Assembly: GCF_016464385.1 (NCBI RefSeq)
Contig: NZ_JADMLH010000006.1
Location: 124,001-188,000 of the forward strand
Direction of reading: 5' to 3'
DNA length: 64,000 nt
Source of the DNA: Nucisporomicrobium flavum
GTDB taxonomy: Bacteria; Actinomycetota; Actinomycetes; Mycobacteriales; Micromonosporaceae
Position 1 is the stretch's first letter; every line of letters begins with the position of its first letter. Positions 51,313 to 58,664 of this stretch are shown one piece after another. Both the position numbers and the translations under genes were made by a program. The notes under the pieces were generated by a model that was not told the origin of the DNA, did no database searches, and saw only the letters and a program-made list of their open reading frames with translations.

Positions 51313-52388
51313 CGCCCCTGCTGGAACGGGTGGCGATCGCCCTCCTCACCCGGATGCTGCCCGCAGGCTTCCGCGAGCGACAGCGCGAGGAATGGCGCGG
51401 CGACCTCGCCGAGCTGGCCCGGCACGGCCGCGCGTCCCGCCTGCGGTACGTGGCGATCGCCGCGCTGACCCTGCCGTCGCTGCACCTCGCCGCCCGGAGG
51501 GCCCCCTCGGCGGGCGGCGGCTGGGCGCTGAGGCCTGAGAAGGGATCGGGCACCGCCGTACCCATCGCCCTGCTCGCCGTCACGGCCGGAATGTTCGCCG
51601 CGGCCGCCGTGGGCCGCCTCACCTGGACCCCACCGCCACCCATGATGACCGCGGCCCAGGCCCAGGACCTGGCCGTCACCGTCTTCCCCGGCCGGGCCGT
51701 CACGGGTACGCCCGAAGCCCCGGTCTTCGACAGCGACGTGGACGACAACACGCTGGCGGGCGCCACGGCCTTCGAGGTGGCCGCGGTGCCGCTGGACCGG
51801 GACTTCGAGGCCGACCTCCACGCCGCCCGCGACCGGCTGCGGGCGCGGGGCTGGACCATCGACACCGACGTCCACGACGAGCTGACCCCGGACGTCGTCG
51901 GCGTCGACCTCACCCGCGACTCGCTGTGGAGGCTCACCGCCCACCGCGACCGCCTCACCCTCGACGTCACCACGGGGCGGTACCACGACCAGGCGACGGC
52001 GTCGTACCTGGTGCGCCCGGTTACGTACCAGCACCTGCCCGCCCTGCCCCTCCTGGCGGCGGCGGCCCCGGCAGCACTCGCCGCCTGGCTCGCGGCCTGC
52101 CGCCTGCACCGCCGCGCCGCCCGCCGCCGGGGCTTCCCGCAGCTCACGGCGGCCGCGGGCGTCATCGTCTGCTTCGCGGCCCTGCCGATGACGGGACTGC
52201 TCCTCGCGGCCCCGCACGCGGCAACCCTCACCGACGAGCCGCTGGCGCCCTGGTGGTACACGCTCTTCGTGACCGGCGGCGACCGCCCGTACGTCTACGC
52301 CGCGCTGGTCACCGTCCTGGCGATCTGGCTGACCGGGCTGCCGGGACCGGCGCAGCGATCGTCACCGGCAGGCCGGCACCCCGCCTGA
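51309..52388 (+). CDS. Membrane protein, PadR-linked, unknown function
   Basis: 359 residues from GTG 51309 (GTGA coupling with the regulator; GTG 51306 is also possible). The first 70 residues (LTRMLPAGFRERQREEWRGDLAELARHG) are the permease-associated N-terminal motif common after PadR regulators in actinomycetes. A transmembrane helix follows, then a 150-residue soluble region probably outside the cell (PPPPMMTAAQAQDLAVTVFPG...), and three or four helices at the end. Function unknown. The 168 bp downstream of it contain no gene I would support. Confidence 0.72.
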   Translation: MTPLLERVAIALLTRMLPAGFRERQREEWRGDLAELARHGRASRLRYVAIAALTLPSLHLAARRAPSAGGGWALRPEKGSGTAVPIALLAVTAGMFAAAAVGRLTWTPPPPMMTAAQAQDLAVTVFPGRAVTGTPEAPVFDSDVDDNTLAGATAFEVAAVPLDRDFEADLHAARDRLRARGWTIDTDVHDELTPDVVGVDLTRDSLWRLTAHRDRLTLDVTTGRYHDQATASYLVRPVTYQHLPALPLLAAAAPAALAAWLAACRLHRRAARRRGFPQLTAAAGVIVCFAALPMTGLLLAAPHAATLTDEPLAPWWYTLFVTGGDRPYVYAALVTVLAIWLTGLPGPAQRSSPAGRHPA

Positions 52389-52556
52389 CGACTCGGCCAG
52401 GAACGGCCCAGCCGGCCGGATCGGGGATAGCCAGCAGTCTCGACCCGTCCCGGAGGTCGATCCGCAGCGCCCTCCTGGAAGCTCTCCGCCGCCGGCCCCG
52501 GTCCATGACCCGAGACAGACGAACGGGGGACGGGAAGGCGAGCCTGGAGAGGACGG

Positions 52557-52691
52557 TCAGTGGCCCGTCGGCGGGATGTTCGACGTCCTGACCGCCTGCG
52601 TCATCCGCTTGAGCTTCTTGGCGGCCTGCTTCTCCTTCACCGTCTTGCCCTGCTTCTTGGCGCTGTGCTTCTGCGGGGACTTGCGAATCAT
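52557..52691 (-). CDS. Small basic 44-residue protein
   Basis: Read directly from sequence: ATG 52691, stop TGA 52557, ribosome site GGGAG about seven bases upstream. The product MIRKSPQKHSAKKQGKTVKE... is very Lys-rich, with 12 lysines in the first 29 residues, and ends in NIPPTGH. It would bind nucleic acid or act as a disordered basic protein. Similar tiny basic proteins with a terminal IPPTGR/H are seen in actinomycetes, as far as I recall, with no known function. It lies 34 bp after the small membrane protein gene and may share its DosR-like promoter. Confidence 0.68.
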   Translation of the reverse strand: MIRKSPQKHSAKKQGKTVKEKQAAKKLKRMTQAVRTSNIPPTGH

Positions 52692-52725
52692 GATGACTCC
52701 CTCACGATGGTCTGCCGAGAGACCG

Positions 52726-52926
52726 TCAGCCGGAGATGAACTGGAGGAGGCCGTACACCAGGAAGGCGGGCCAGACGAATGCCTTCAGCACGCCGACGAC
52801 GCCCGCCCCGAAGCTGTCGGCCTGGCTGATGTACCAGACGAGGGCGCCGATCAGGCCGATGCCGTAGACGGCGTCCCCGCCGCCGGGGCCGCGGATCACG
52901 TTCCGGCGCTGCTTCGTGTCGCTCAT
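52726..52926 (-). CDS. Small 66-residue membrane protein
   Basis: From ATG 52926 (GAGAGGG ten bases upstream) the product starts MSDTKQRRNVIRGPGGGD and has two hydrophobic segments (AVYGIGLIGALVWYI and GVLKAFVWPAFLVYGLLQFI). An upstream in-frame ATG adds MRGLG. Small two-helix proteins of this type are frequent in actinomycetes. A good DosR-like box lies 79 bp upstream. Confidence 0.75.
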   Translation of the reverse strand: MSDTKQRRNVIRGPGGGDAVYGIGLIGALVWYISQADSFGAGVVGVLKAFVWPAFLVYGLLQFISG

Positions 52927-53002
52927 GCCGAGCCCTCTCATCCTGCACCGGCCCCGCCCCGGGCCGGGGTTCTCAGCGTGTCCCCGGTGACCGCCCCGCC
53001 GG

Positions 53003-53020
53003 CAGGGCCGTTGGTCCCTG
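53003..53020. promoter_or_regulatory. DosR-like palindrome CAGGGCCGTTGGTCCCTG
   Basis: The extended site is palindromic (CAGGG...CCCTG) and has the GGGCCG-TTG-GTCCC core. It lies 77-94 bp before the small membrane protein (minus) and 116-133 bp before the second deazaflavin oxidoreductase (plus), so it may serve both. Confidence 0.55.
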
Positions 53021-53135
53021 CATCCCGTGCCGCCGCCTCCGCCCGGCGGCACCCACGCCGGTGACCTACCGCCCTGGCCACCGTGGACGCCGCGGGGATG
53101 GACTGGGGGGAGAGACCAGGAGACTGGAGTCCGCC

Positions 53136-53537
53136 ATGTCCGGGACACACACGAACCACCGGCGCGTCGGCGTACGGAAGTTCAACAAGGCGATCCTCAA
53201 CCCCGTCATGCGGCTCGCGGCCGGGCGCCGGCACTTCTACGCCGCCGCGCTGCACCACGTCGGACGGCGCTCCGGGCGTGCGTTCACCACGCCGGTCGTC
53301 GCCGAGCCCGTCGACGGCGGGTTCGTGATCCCGCTGCCGTACGGCACCGATGTGGACTGGCTGCGCAACCTGCAGGCGGCCGGCCGGGCCACGATCGACG
53401 TGTCCGGAGTCGGCTACACGATCGGCGAGTTCCGGGTGGTCGACGCTCCGCAGGCCCTCCCGTTGGTGCGGCCGAGCCGTCGCCGGGTGTGGCAGCGGCT
53501 GGGCATCGAGCACTACCTGCACGTCCACGCGTTCTGA
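53136..53537 (+). CDS. Deazaflavin (F420)-dependent nitroreductase-family protein (DDN-like), second copy
   Basis: 133 residues from ATG 53136. Same fold as the protein at 50587: LHHVGRRSGRAFTTPVVAEP, VIPLPYGTDVDWLRNLQAAGRATI. It should use reduced F420 for quinone or nitro-group reduction. A flavodoxin-like protein follows 20 bp downstream, so the pair may form a small reductase operon. The DosR-like box at 53003-53020 lies upstream. Confidence 0.9.
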   Translation: MSGTHTNHRRVGVRKFNKAILNPVMRLAAGRRHFYAAALHHVGRRSGRAFTTPVVAEPVDGGFVIPLPYGTDVDWLRNLQAAGRATIDVSGVGYTIGEFRVVDAPQALPLVRPSRRRVWQRLGIEHYLHVHAF

Positions 53538-53557
53538 GAGTCGCGGAGGTGATCGTG

Positions 53558-54067
53558 ATGACCCGCGTGCTCGTGGCGTACGCCACCAGGAACGGCTCCA
53601 CCCGGCAGGTCGCCGAGGCGGTGGGGACCGCGGTCCGCGCCACCGGCGCCGAGGCGGAGGTCGTACCCGCGCACACCGTTCTCGAGCCCCCGGCGGGCTG
53701 GGACCTCGTGATGCTGGGCGCGCCGATCTACTCCGGCCGCTGGCATCGGGACGCGCACCGGTTCCTCAAACGGCACCGGGCCACGCTGAGCTCGGTGCCG
53801 GTGGCCGTCTTCGCCCTCGGTCCCCGCCGCGACGACGAGGAGGCCTGGCAGAGCAGCCGGGCCCAGCTCGACCGCGCCCTGGCGAAGCGGGCCTGGCTCG
53901 TACCCGTCGCGGTCGGGCTGTTCGGTGGGGCCGACCCCGTCGGCCGCCGCCGGGCCGGCCGGCGCGACCTGCGCGACTGGGCGCGGATCGGCGCCTGGGC
54001 GCGGAAGACGCTGGTGTCCGCCGGCGTCGCCGTGGACCCGGGCCTCAGGGACGCGTCGGCTGTCTGA
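53558..54067 (+). CDS. Flavodoxin-domain protein (HemG/protoporphyrinogen oxidase-like)
   Basis: 169 residues from ATG 53558 with the near-perfect ribosome site GGAGGTGAT. RVLVAYATRNGSTRQVAEAVG is the FMN phosphate-binding loop of flavodoxins. VMLGAPIYSGRWHRDAHRFLKRH matches the menaquinone-dependent protoporphyrinogen oxidase (HemG) group, which oxidises protoporphyrinogen IX under low oxygen. Electron transfer to other partners is equally possible. Probably cotranscribed with the preceding oxidoreductase. Overlaps the convergent TetR gene by 23 bp. Confidence 0.88.
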   Translation: MTRVLVAYATRNGSTRQVAEAVGTAVRATGAEAEVVPAHTVLEPPAGWDLVMLGAPIYSGRWHRDAHRFLKRHRATLSSVPVAVFALGPRRDDEEAWQSSRAQLDRALAKRAWLVPVAVGLFGGADPVGRRRAGRRDLRDWARIGAWARKTLVSAGVAVDPGLRDASAV

Positions 54068-54605
54068 TCAGGATCGCCTCCGCGATGAGGGCGAAGAGAC
54101 GGTCGACGCGCGAGGCGAGGGCGGGCTGATCGCCGACCCACGCGAGCGCGCCGCCGAGGGCGTACAGGTCGGTGCCGTCGATGTCGCCGCGGGCGGAGCC
54201 CTCGGCCTGCGCGCGGTCGAGGAGCCGGGCGCCCGCGGCCTTCATCGTGGTGCAGGAGGCGTGCAGCGCGGAGTCCGGGTCCTCGATGGCGGCCACCATG
54301 GAGTCGATGACGCCCCGGTAGTTGTGCGCGCACGCGACGAACTCGCGCAGCCAGGACACGAGGGCGTCGCCGGCCGAGCCGGCGGTCTCCAGGTCGCCGG
54401 CCTTCGCCGCCAGCTCGTCGAAGCCGGTCCGGAGCAGGGCCTCGAACAGCGCCTCGCGGGTGGGGAAATGGCGGTACATCGTGCCCAGCCCGACCCCGGC
54501 CCGGCGGGCGATGTCGCGCAGCGACGCGTCGGCGCCCTCCTCGGTCACCACGACGCTCGCGACCGCGAGCAGCTGCTCGTAGTTCCTCCTGGCGTCAGCC
54601 CGCAC
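54045..54605 (-). CDS. TetR-family transcriptional regulator
   Basis: 186 residues from GTG 54605 (GGGAGGGT upstream). N-terminal TetR HTH: ASLRDIARRAGVGLGTMYRHFPTREALFEALL. The C-terminal domain resembles the SbtR/YcdC group common in actinomycetes. It is divergent from the NADP-dependent oxidoreductase gene and probably represses that gene and itself through the repeats at 54625-54660. Ligand likely a small organic molecule handled by the oxidoreductase. Confidence 0.92.
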   Translation of the reverse strand: MRADARRNYEQLLAVASVVVTEEGADASLRDIARRAGVGLGTMYRHFPTREALFEALLRTGFDELAAKAGDLETAGSAGDALVSWLREFVACAHNYRGVIDSMVAAIEDPDSALHASCTTMKAAGARLLDRAQAEGSARGDIDGTDLYALGGALAWVGDQPALASRVDRLFALIAEAILIRQPTRP

Positions 54606-54624
54606 GTACCCTCCCGTTGATAAG

Positions 54625-54660
54625 CGGAGCAGTGACCCGTATATTCGGAGCACCGACCCG
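54625..54660. promoter_or_regulatory. Direct repeat CGGAGCANNGACCCG, 21-bp period (TetR operator candidate)
   Basis: CGGAGCAGTGACCCG (54625-54639) and CGGAGCACCGACCCG (54646-54660) differ at two positions and start 21 bp apart, so they lie on one face of the helix between the divergent tetR and oxidoreductase genes. Confidence 0.6.
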
Positions 54661-54695
54661 CTTAGGTTAACCGCCCACACCCGCGAGGGACAGCG

Positions 54696-55706
54696 ATGCT
54701 GAAGACGATGAAGGCGATCCGGCTGCACGAGTACGGCGGCCCGGACGTGCTGCGCTACGAGGACGCCCCGATCCCCGCGCCGAAGGCGGGAGAGGTCCTG
54801 GTCCGCGTGCACGCCGTGGGCGTCAACCCGCCCGACTGGTACCTGCGCGACGGGCTGACTGTCATGCCTGCGGCGCTACGCCCGGCGATCCGGCTGCCCG
54901 TGATCCCCGGGACCGACATGTCGGGCGTGGTCGAGGCCGTCGCCGCCGACGTGACGGACTTCTCCCCCGGCGACGAGGTCTTCGGGATGTTGCGCTTCCC
55001 AGGATTCGAGGGCAGCACCTACGCCGAGTATGTGACCGCGCCCGCGTCGGACCTGGCCCACAAGCCGGCCGGCGTCGACCACGTGCACGCCGCGGCGGCG
55101 CCCATGGCGGGGCTCACGGCATGGCAGTTCCTGATCGACCTCGGGCACGACCACCCGTCGCCGTTCCAGGAGCACCGGCACCGCCCCGTGCCACTCGGCC
55201 CCGGAACGACCGTGCTGGTCAACGGCGCCGCGGGCGGCGTGGGCCACTTCGCGCTGCAGCTGGCGAAGGGGAAGGGCGCACACGTCATCGCAGTGGCGTC
55301 GGGCCCGCACGAAGCGTTCCTGCGCTCGCTCGGCGCCGACGAGGTCATCGACTACACGAGGACCCGCCCGGAGGACGTCGCGCGCGACCTCGACCTCGTG
55401 CTCGACACCGTCGGCGGCCCGGCGAGCCGCCGCTTCCTGCGGACGCTCAAGCGCGGCGGGGCGCTTTTCCCGGTGTTCTTCGGCGAGTTCGACCCCGCCG
55501 AGACCGCCCGGCTGGGCGTGACGGTGTCGATCACCCAGGTGCGCTCGAACGGGCCGCAGCTCGCCGAGCTCGGACGGCTGCTCGGCGACGGCACGCTGCA
55601 CGTCGCCGTCGACAGCGCGTACCCGCTCGCCGGGGCCGCGGCGGCGCACGAACGAGCCGGCCGCGGCCACCTCCAGGGCAAGATCGTCCTGACCGTCGAG
55701 CCCTGA
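54696..55706 (+). CDS. NADP-dependent medium-chain alcohol dehydrogenase/quinone oxidoreductase-family protein
   Basis: 336 residues from ATG 54696. N-terminal MDR domain (MKAIRLHEYGGPDVLRYEDAPIPAPKAGEVLVRVHAVGVNPPDWYLRDG) and Rossmann motif VNGAAGGVGHFALQLAK. No structural or catalytic zinc cysteines are visible, so it is a zinc-free quinone oxidoreductase type. It reduces a quinone or enone with NADPH. Regulated by the divergent TetR protein through the repeat operator. Converges on enolase with 6 bp between stops. Confidence 0.92.
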   Translation: MLKTMKAIRLHEYGGPDVLRYEDAPIPAPKAGEVLVRVHAVGVNPPDWYLRDGLTVMPAALRPAIRLPVIPGTDMSGVVEAVAADVTDFSPGDEVFGMLRFPGFEGSTYAEYVTAPASDLAHKPAGVDHVHAAAAPMAGLTAWQFLIDLGHDHPSPFQEHRHRPVPLGPGTTVLVNGAAGGVGHFALQLAKGKGAHVIAVASGPHEAFLRSLGADEVIDYTRTRPEDVARDLDLVLDTVGGPASRRFLRTLKRGGALFPVFFGEFDPAETARLGVTVSITQVRSNGPQLAELGRLLGDGTLHVAVDSAYPLAGAAAAHERAGRGHLQGKIVLTVEP

Positions 55707-55712
55707 GACCGG

Positions 55713-56972
55713 TCAGCGCAGGCCGTACGGCAGGTCGTTGTCGGCCTCGATCTCGATCAGCCGGTTGTACTTGGCGACCCGCTCGCCGCGGGCCGGCGCC
55801 CCGGTCTTGAGCTGCCCGCAGCCGGTGCCCACCGCGAGGTCCGCGATGAAGGTGTCCTCGGTCTCGCCCGAGCGGTGCGACACCATCTGGGCCCAGCCGG
55901 CCTCGCGGCACAGCCGCATGGTCTCCAGCGTCTCGGTCACGGTGCCGACCTGGTTCACCTTGATCAGGGCCGCGGTGGCCGCCTTGCGGTCGATACCCTC
56001 CGCGACGATGGCCGGGTTGGTGACCAGCAGATCGTCGCCGACGAGCTGGGCCCGGCCGCCGAGGCGGGCGGTGAGCTCCACCCAGCCGTCCCAGTCGCCC
56101 TCGGCCAGGCCGTCCTCGATGCTCCACACCGGGAAACGGTCCACGATGGCCTCGTACCGGGCGATCATGTCGTCGGTCGTGAGGCTCTCCCCCGCCACGT
56201 GGTAGCGCCCGTCGCGGTAGAACTCGCTCGCGGCCGGGTCCAGCGCGATGGCCACGCCGTCGCGGCCGGGCGTGTAGCCGGCGTCGGTGATGGCCGCGAC
56301 GAGGGTGGAGAGCACGTCCTCCGGGGCGTCGATCTCGGGCGCGAAGCCGCCCTCGTCGCCCAGCCCGGTGGCGAAGCCCTGGCCGGCCAGGCGGCGCCGG
56401 AGCGCGGCGTACACCTCGGCGCCGGCCCGGACCGCCTCGGCGAGGTCGGGCGCGCCGATCGGCGCGATCATGAACTCCTGGAAGTCGAGCCGGTTGGGCG
56501 CGTGCGCGCCGCCGTTGACCACGTTGAAGTGCGGTACGGGAAGCCGCGGAGTCACCCCGCCCGGGGTCAGGTAGCGCCACAGCGGCACGTCGGCGAGCAG
56601 CGCGAACGCCCGGGCGGCGGCCATCGACACGCCGATGATCGCGTTGGCGCCCAGCCGCGCCTTGGTGGGCGTGCCGTCCGCCTCGATCATGGCCCGGTCC
56701 ACGGCCGCCAGGTCGGCGAACTCCCGGCCGCGGAGCAGGTCGGCGAGCTCACCGTTGACGTGGGCGACCGCGTGGAGCACGCCCTTGCCGGCGTACCGGT
56801 GCTGGTCGCCGTCGCGGAGCTCGACGGCCTCGCGGCTGCCGGTGGAAGCGCCGGAGGGCACGCCCGCGCGGACGGTGCGCCCATCGGGCAGCCGCAGCGT
56901 CACCGCGAGGGTCGGACGGCCCCGCGAGTCGAGCACTTCCACGGCCGTCAGGCCGGCGATCGTCAACGTCAT
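55713..56972 (-). CDS. eno: Enolase (phosphopyruvate hydratase), accessory copy in a fluoride-resistance operon
   Basis: 419 residues. It converts 2-phosphoglycerate to phosphoenolpyruvate. Catalytic and metal residues are all present: GGAHA and QEF, GDEGGFAP, LDPAASEF, SIEDGL, VGDDLLVTN, LIKVNQVGT, SHRSGETEDT and LKTGAPARGER. The loop GGAHAPNRLD differs from the usual GGEHADNNVD, which suggests a divergent paralogue and not the housekeeping copy. Enolase is the classic target of fluoride. Lying behind crcB-DUF190-crcB, this copy may supply fluoride-tolerant or extra enzyme. A DosR-like box is 74-87 bp upstream and GGGAG is the ribosome site. Confidence 0.95.
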   Translation of the reverse strand: MTLTIAGLTAVEVLDSRGRPTLAVTLRLPDGRTVRAGVPSGASTGSREAVELRDGDQHRYAGKGVLHAVAHVNGELADLLRGREFADLAAVDRAMIEADGTPTKARLGANAIIGVSMAAARAFALLADVPLWRYLTPGGVTPRLPVPHFNVVNGGAHAPNRLDFQEFMIAPIGAPDLAEAVRAGAEVYAALRRRLAGQGFATGLGDEGGFAPEIDAPEDVLSTLVAAITDAGYTPGRDGVAIALDPAASEFYRDGRYHVAGESLTTDDMIARYEAIVDRFPVWSIEDGLAEGDWDGWVELTARLGGRAQLVGDDLLVTNPAIVAEGIDRKAATAALIKVNQVGTVTETLETMRLCREAGWAQMVSHRSGETEDTFIADLAVGTGCGQLKTGAPARGERVAKYNRLIEIEADNDLPYGLR

Positions 56973-57045
56973 TTCAGGCTCCCACTACCGAGCGACAGGC
57001 GATGTTCCGCTGTCGACTCTTCCAGTGGCCGTACCCGTCGTCATC

Positions 57046-57059
57046 GGGTCGAAGGTCCT
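57046..57059 (-). promoter_or_regulatory. DosR-like box variant GGGTCGAAGGTCCT
   Basis: Matches the main box at 12 of 14 positions. Located between crcB and eno, 74-87 bp before the eno start on the plus-strand reading. It suggests that eno can be induced apart from the crcB genes. Confidence 0.4.
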
Positions 57060-57087
57060 GCCGGGCAGGGCGACGGAACCGTCCGGC

Positions 57088-57462
57088 TCAGCGCCAGACG
57101 GCCTCGGCGAGCGCGATGCCGCAGAAGGCGGCGCCCAGCCCGGCGACCACGCCGGCGACCACGTTGAGGACCGCGTACGCCCGGACCCGCTGCTCCAGCA
57201 GCCGCACCGTCTCGAACCCGAACGTGGAGTACGTCGTCAGCGCGCCGCACAGTCCCGTCCCGAACAGCGCGTTGACGCTGCCCGGCACGGCGTGCACCGC
57301 GACACCGTGCAGCAGCACCCCGAGGATGAAGGAGCCGGTGACGTTGACGGTGAACGTGCCCCACGGGAAGACGGAGTCGTGGCGCGCCTGCACCGCCCGG
57401 TCGGCGAGGTAGCGCAGCGGCGCCCCGATCGCGGCGCCCAGCATGACCAGCAGCGCCGTCAC
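57088..57462 (-). CDS. crcB: Fluoride channel Fluc/CrcB, second subunit
   Basis: 124 residues, four transmembrane helices. Fluc motifs: [29 protein letters not shown] with the conserved Asn, and [13 protein letters not shown], the Phe-box and Thr-Ser track. Fluc channels work as antiparallel dimers and let fluoride leave the cell. Two different crcB genes in one operon suggest a heterodimer. Start overlaps the DUF190 stop (GTGA). Confidence 0.95.
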   Translation of the reverse strand: MTALLVMLGAAIGAPLRYLADRAVQARHDSVFPWGTFTVNVTGSFILGVLLHGVAVHAVPGSVNALFGTGLCGALTTYSTFGFETVRLLEQRVRAYAVLNVVAGVVAGLGAAFCGIALAEAVWR

Positions 57463-57809
57463 GAGTCGACCGGCGCGGTGCGGCCCACGTACCGGATCAC
57501 CTCGACCGGGTCGAGGATCACGAGGCCCTCGCCGACCAGCTCGTCGAGCTGCGGCAGGAAGGCCCGGATGCGGTCCTCGCGGTCCACGATGATCACGGCG
57601 ACGGGCAGATCCTCCGACAGCGACAACAGCCGGGTGGTGTGGATGCGCGAGGAGGCGCCGTACCCCTCGATGCCGCGCAGCACGGACGCGCCGGCCAGCC
57701 CGGCGGCGTGCGCCCGGTGCACGATCTCGTGGTACAGCGGCCGGTGGTGCCAGGTGTCGTCCTCACCGATGAAGACGGTCAGCCGTACCGCGGGCCCTTC
57801 GATCTTCAT
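57459..57809 (-). CDS. DUF190 (PII-like) protein of the fluoride operon
   Basis: 116 residues: [43 protein letters not shown] is the DUF190 signature, followed by [24 protein letters not shown]. The fold is PII-like, so it may bind a nucleotide and modulate the channel. It is known to co-occur with crcB in many genomes. Interlocked by 4-bp overlaps with both crcB genes. Confidence 0.95.
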   Translation of the reverse strand: MKIEGPAVRLTVFIGEDDTWHHRPLYHEIVHRAHAAGLAGASVLRGIEGYGASSRIHTTRLLSLSEDLPVAVIIVDREDRIRAFLPQLDELVGEGLVILDPVEVIRYVGRTAPVDS

Positions 57810-58276
57810 GAGGCCGCCCTCCGCCGGTGGGTCGCCAGGCGGGTCGCGGACACGCCGGCGTAGACCGCCGCCAGCGCGGCGAGGACCGTCCCGGCCAGAT
57901 AGAGCAGTCCGGTACGGGCGGCGCCGGCGGCGACCAGCTGCTGCACCTCACCGGTGTACGTGGAGAAGGTCGTGTAGCCGCCGAGCATGCCGACGCCGAG
58001 GAACGGGCGGATCAGCCGGTGCGCCGACCACACCTCGGTGATGAGCACCATGAGGATCCCGATGAGGAAGCAGCCGGAGACGTTCGTCACGAACGTGGCC
58101 CACGGGAAGCCCGCCGGCGGGTGGGGCCAGGCGGTGGCCAGGCCGTAGCGGGCGAGCGCACCCAGGGCCCCGCCGAGCGCGACGGCGCCGAGCACCGGTC
58201 GCGACGATTCCCGCCGCTGCGTGGCGACGTGCAGGTCGACGTCCGGATCCGTCGGCAGTCCGGTGGACTGAGACAC
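57806..58276 (-). CDS. crcB: Fluoride channel Fluc/CrcB, first subunit
   Basis: 156 residues from GTG 58276 (GGAGGGAA about nine bases upstream). Cytosolic N-terminal tail of about 25 residues, then [31 protein letters not shown] and [12 protein letters not shown], all Fluc signatures. It should pair with the product of the downstream crcB gene. It is the first gene of the operon. No fluoride riboswitch was found in its leader; a DosR-like box lies 56-69 bp upstream. Confidence 0.95.
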   Translation of the reverse strand: MSQSTGLPTDPDVDLHVATQRRESSRPVLGAVALGGALGALARYGLATAWPHPPAGFPWATFVTNVSGCFLIGILMVLITEVWSAHRLIRPFLGVGMLGGYTTFSTYTGEVQQLVAAGAARTGLLYLAGTVLAALAAVYAGVSATRLATHRRRAAS

Positions 58277-58331
58277 CAGCGCGTTCCCTCCACCCGTGGC
58301 ATGCGTCCCCCACTCTACCGCCGGGCCGTCA

Positions 58332-58345
58332 GGGCCGAAGGTCAA
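58332..58345. promoter_or_regulatory. DosR-like box GGGCCGAAGGTCAA between crcB and feoA
   Basis: Matches the main box at 12 of 14 positions. It lies 56-69 bp before crcB (minus) and 77-90 bp before feoA (plus), so it could act on either or both operons. Confidence 0.45.
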
Positions 58346-58373
58346 CTATTTGCGGGAGTTCCAGCCGAGCCGG

Positions 58374-58392
58374 TTAAGCAAGCCTTACCTCT
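58374..58392 (+). promoter_or_regulatory. Iron-box-like site before feoA
   Basis: TTAAGCAAGCCTTACCTCT matches the IdeR/DmdR iron box (TTAGGTTAGGCTAACCTAA) at about 12 of 19 positions and is the most AT-rich stretch in the leader. It would let an iron-loaded DtxR-family repressor close the feo promoter. Confidence 0.45.
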
Positions 58393-58421
58393 ACAGTTGG
58401 CCCGTGATTCGAGTGACGTCC

Positions 58422-58664
58422 ATGGCCACGCCCCTCGCGGGCTTCCCGCCGGGCAGCGTGGTGCTGGTGACCGGCACGGCGGCGGACGCGCCGGCTGCGG
58501 TCGTCCGCCGCCTGGAGGATCTCGGCTTCACGGCGGGGTCGCAGGTCGAGGTCGTGCGCCGGGCGCCGCTGCGGGATCCCACGATCTACCGCGTACGCGA
58601 CTACGACGTGTGCCTGCGCCGCGACCAGGCGGCGTACCTGCTGGCGCGGGAGCTCGACGGATGA
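58422..58664 (+). CDS. feoA: FeoA (ferrous iron transport accessory protein)
   Basis: 80 residues from ATG 58422; an in-frame GTG at 58404 would add six. SH3-like domain: LAGFPPGSVVLVTG, RRLEDLGFTAGSQVEVVRRAPLRDPTIYRVRDYDVCLRRDQAAYL. FeoA binds the cytosolic part of FeoB and helps its assembly or gating. It overlaps feoB by ATGA. Confidence 0.92.
   Translation: MATPLAGFPPGSVVLVTGTAADAPAAVVRRLEDLGFTAGSQVEVVRRAPLRDPTIYRVRDYDVCLRRDQAAYLLARELDG

Noticed and set aside
52309..52506. A 65-residue minus-strand frame at the end of the PadR-linked membrane gene
   Set aside because: It overlaps the 3' end of a better gene, has no good ribosome site and no recognisable features; codon pattern looks like a shadow.
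58277..58421. Fluoride (crcB) riboswitch in the crcB leader
   Set aside because: I looked for the paired GATG and CTGATG...CCTAC elements on the minus strand and did not find them; the same holds for 56973-57087 before eno.
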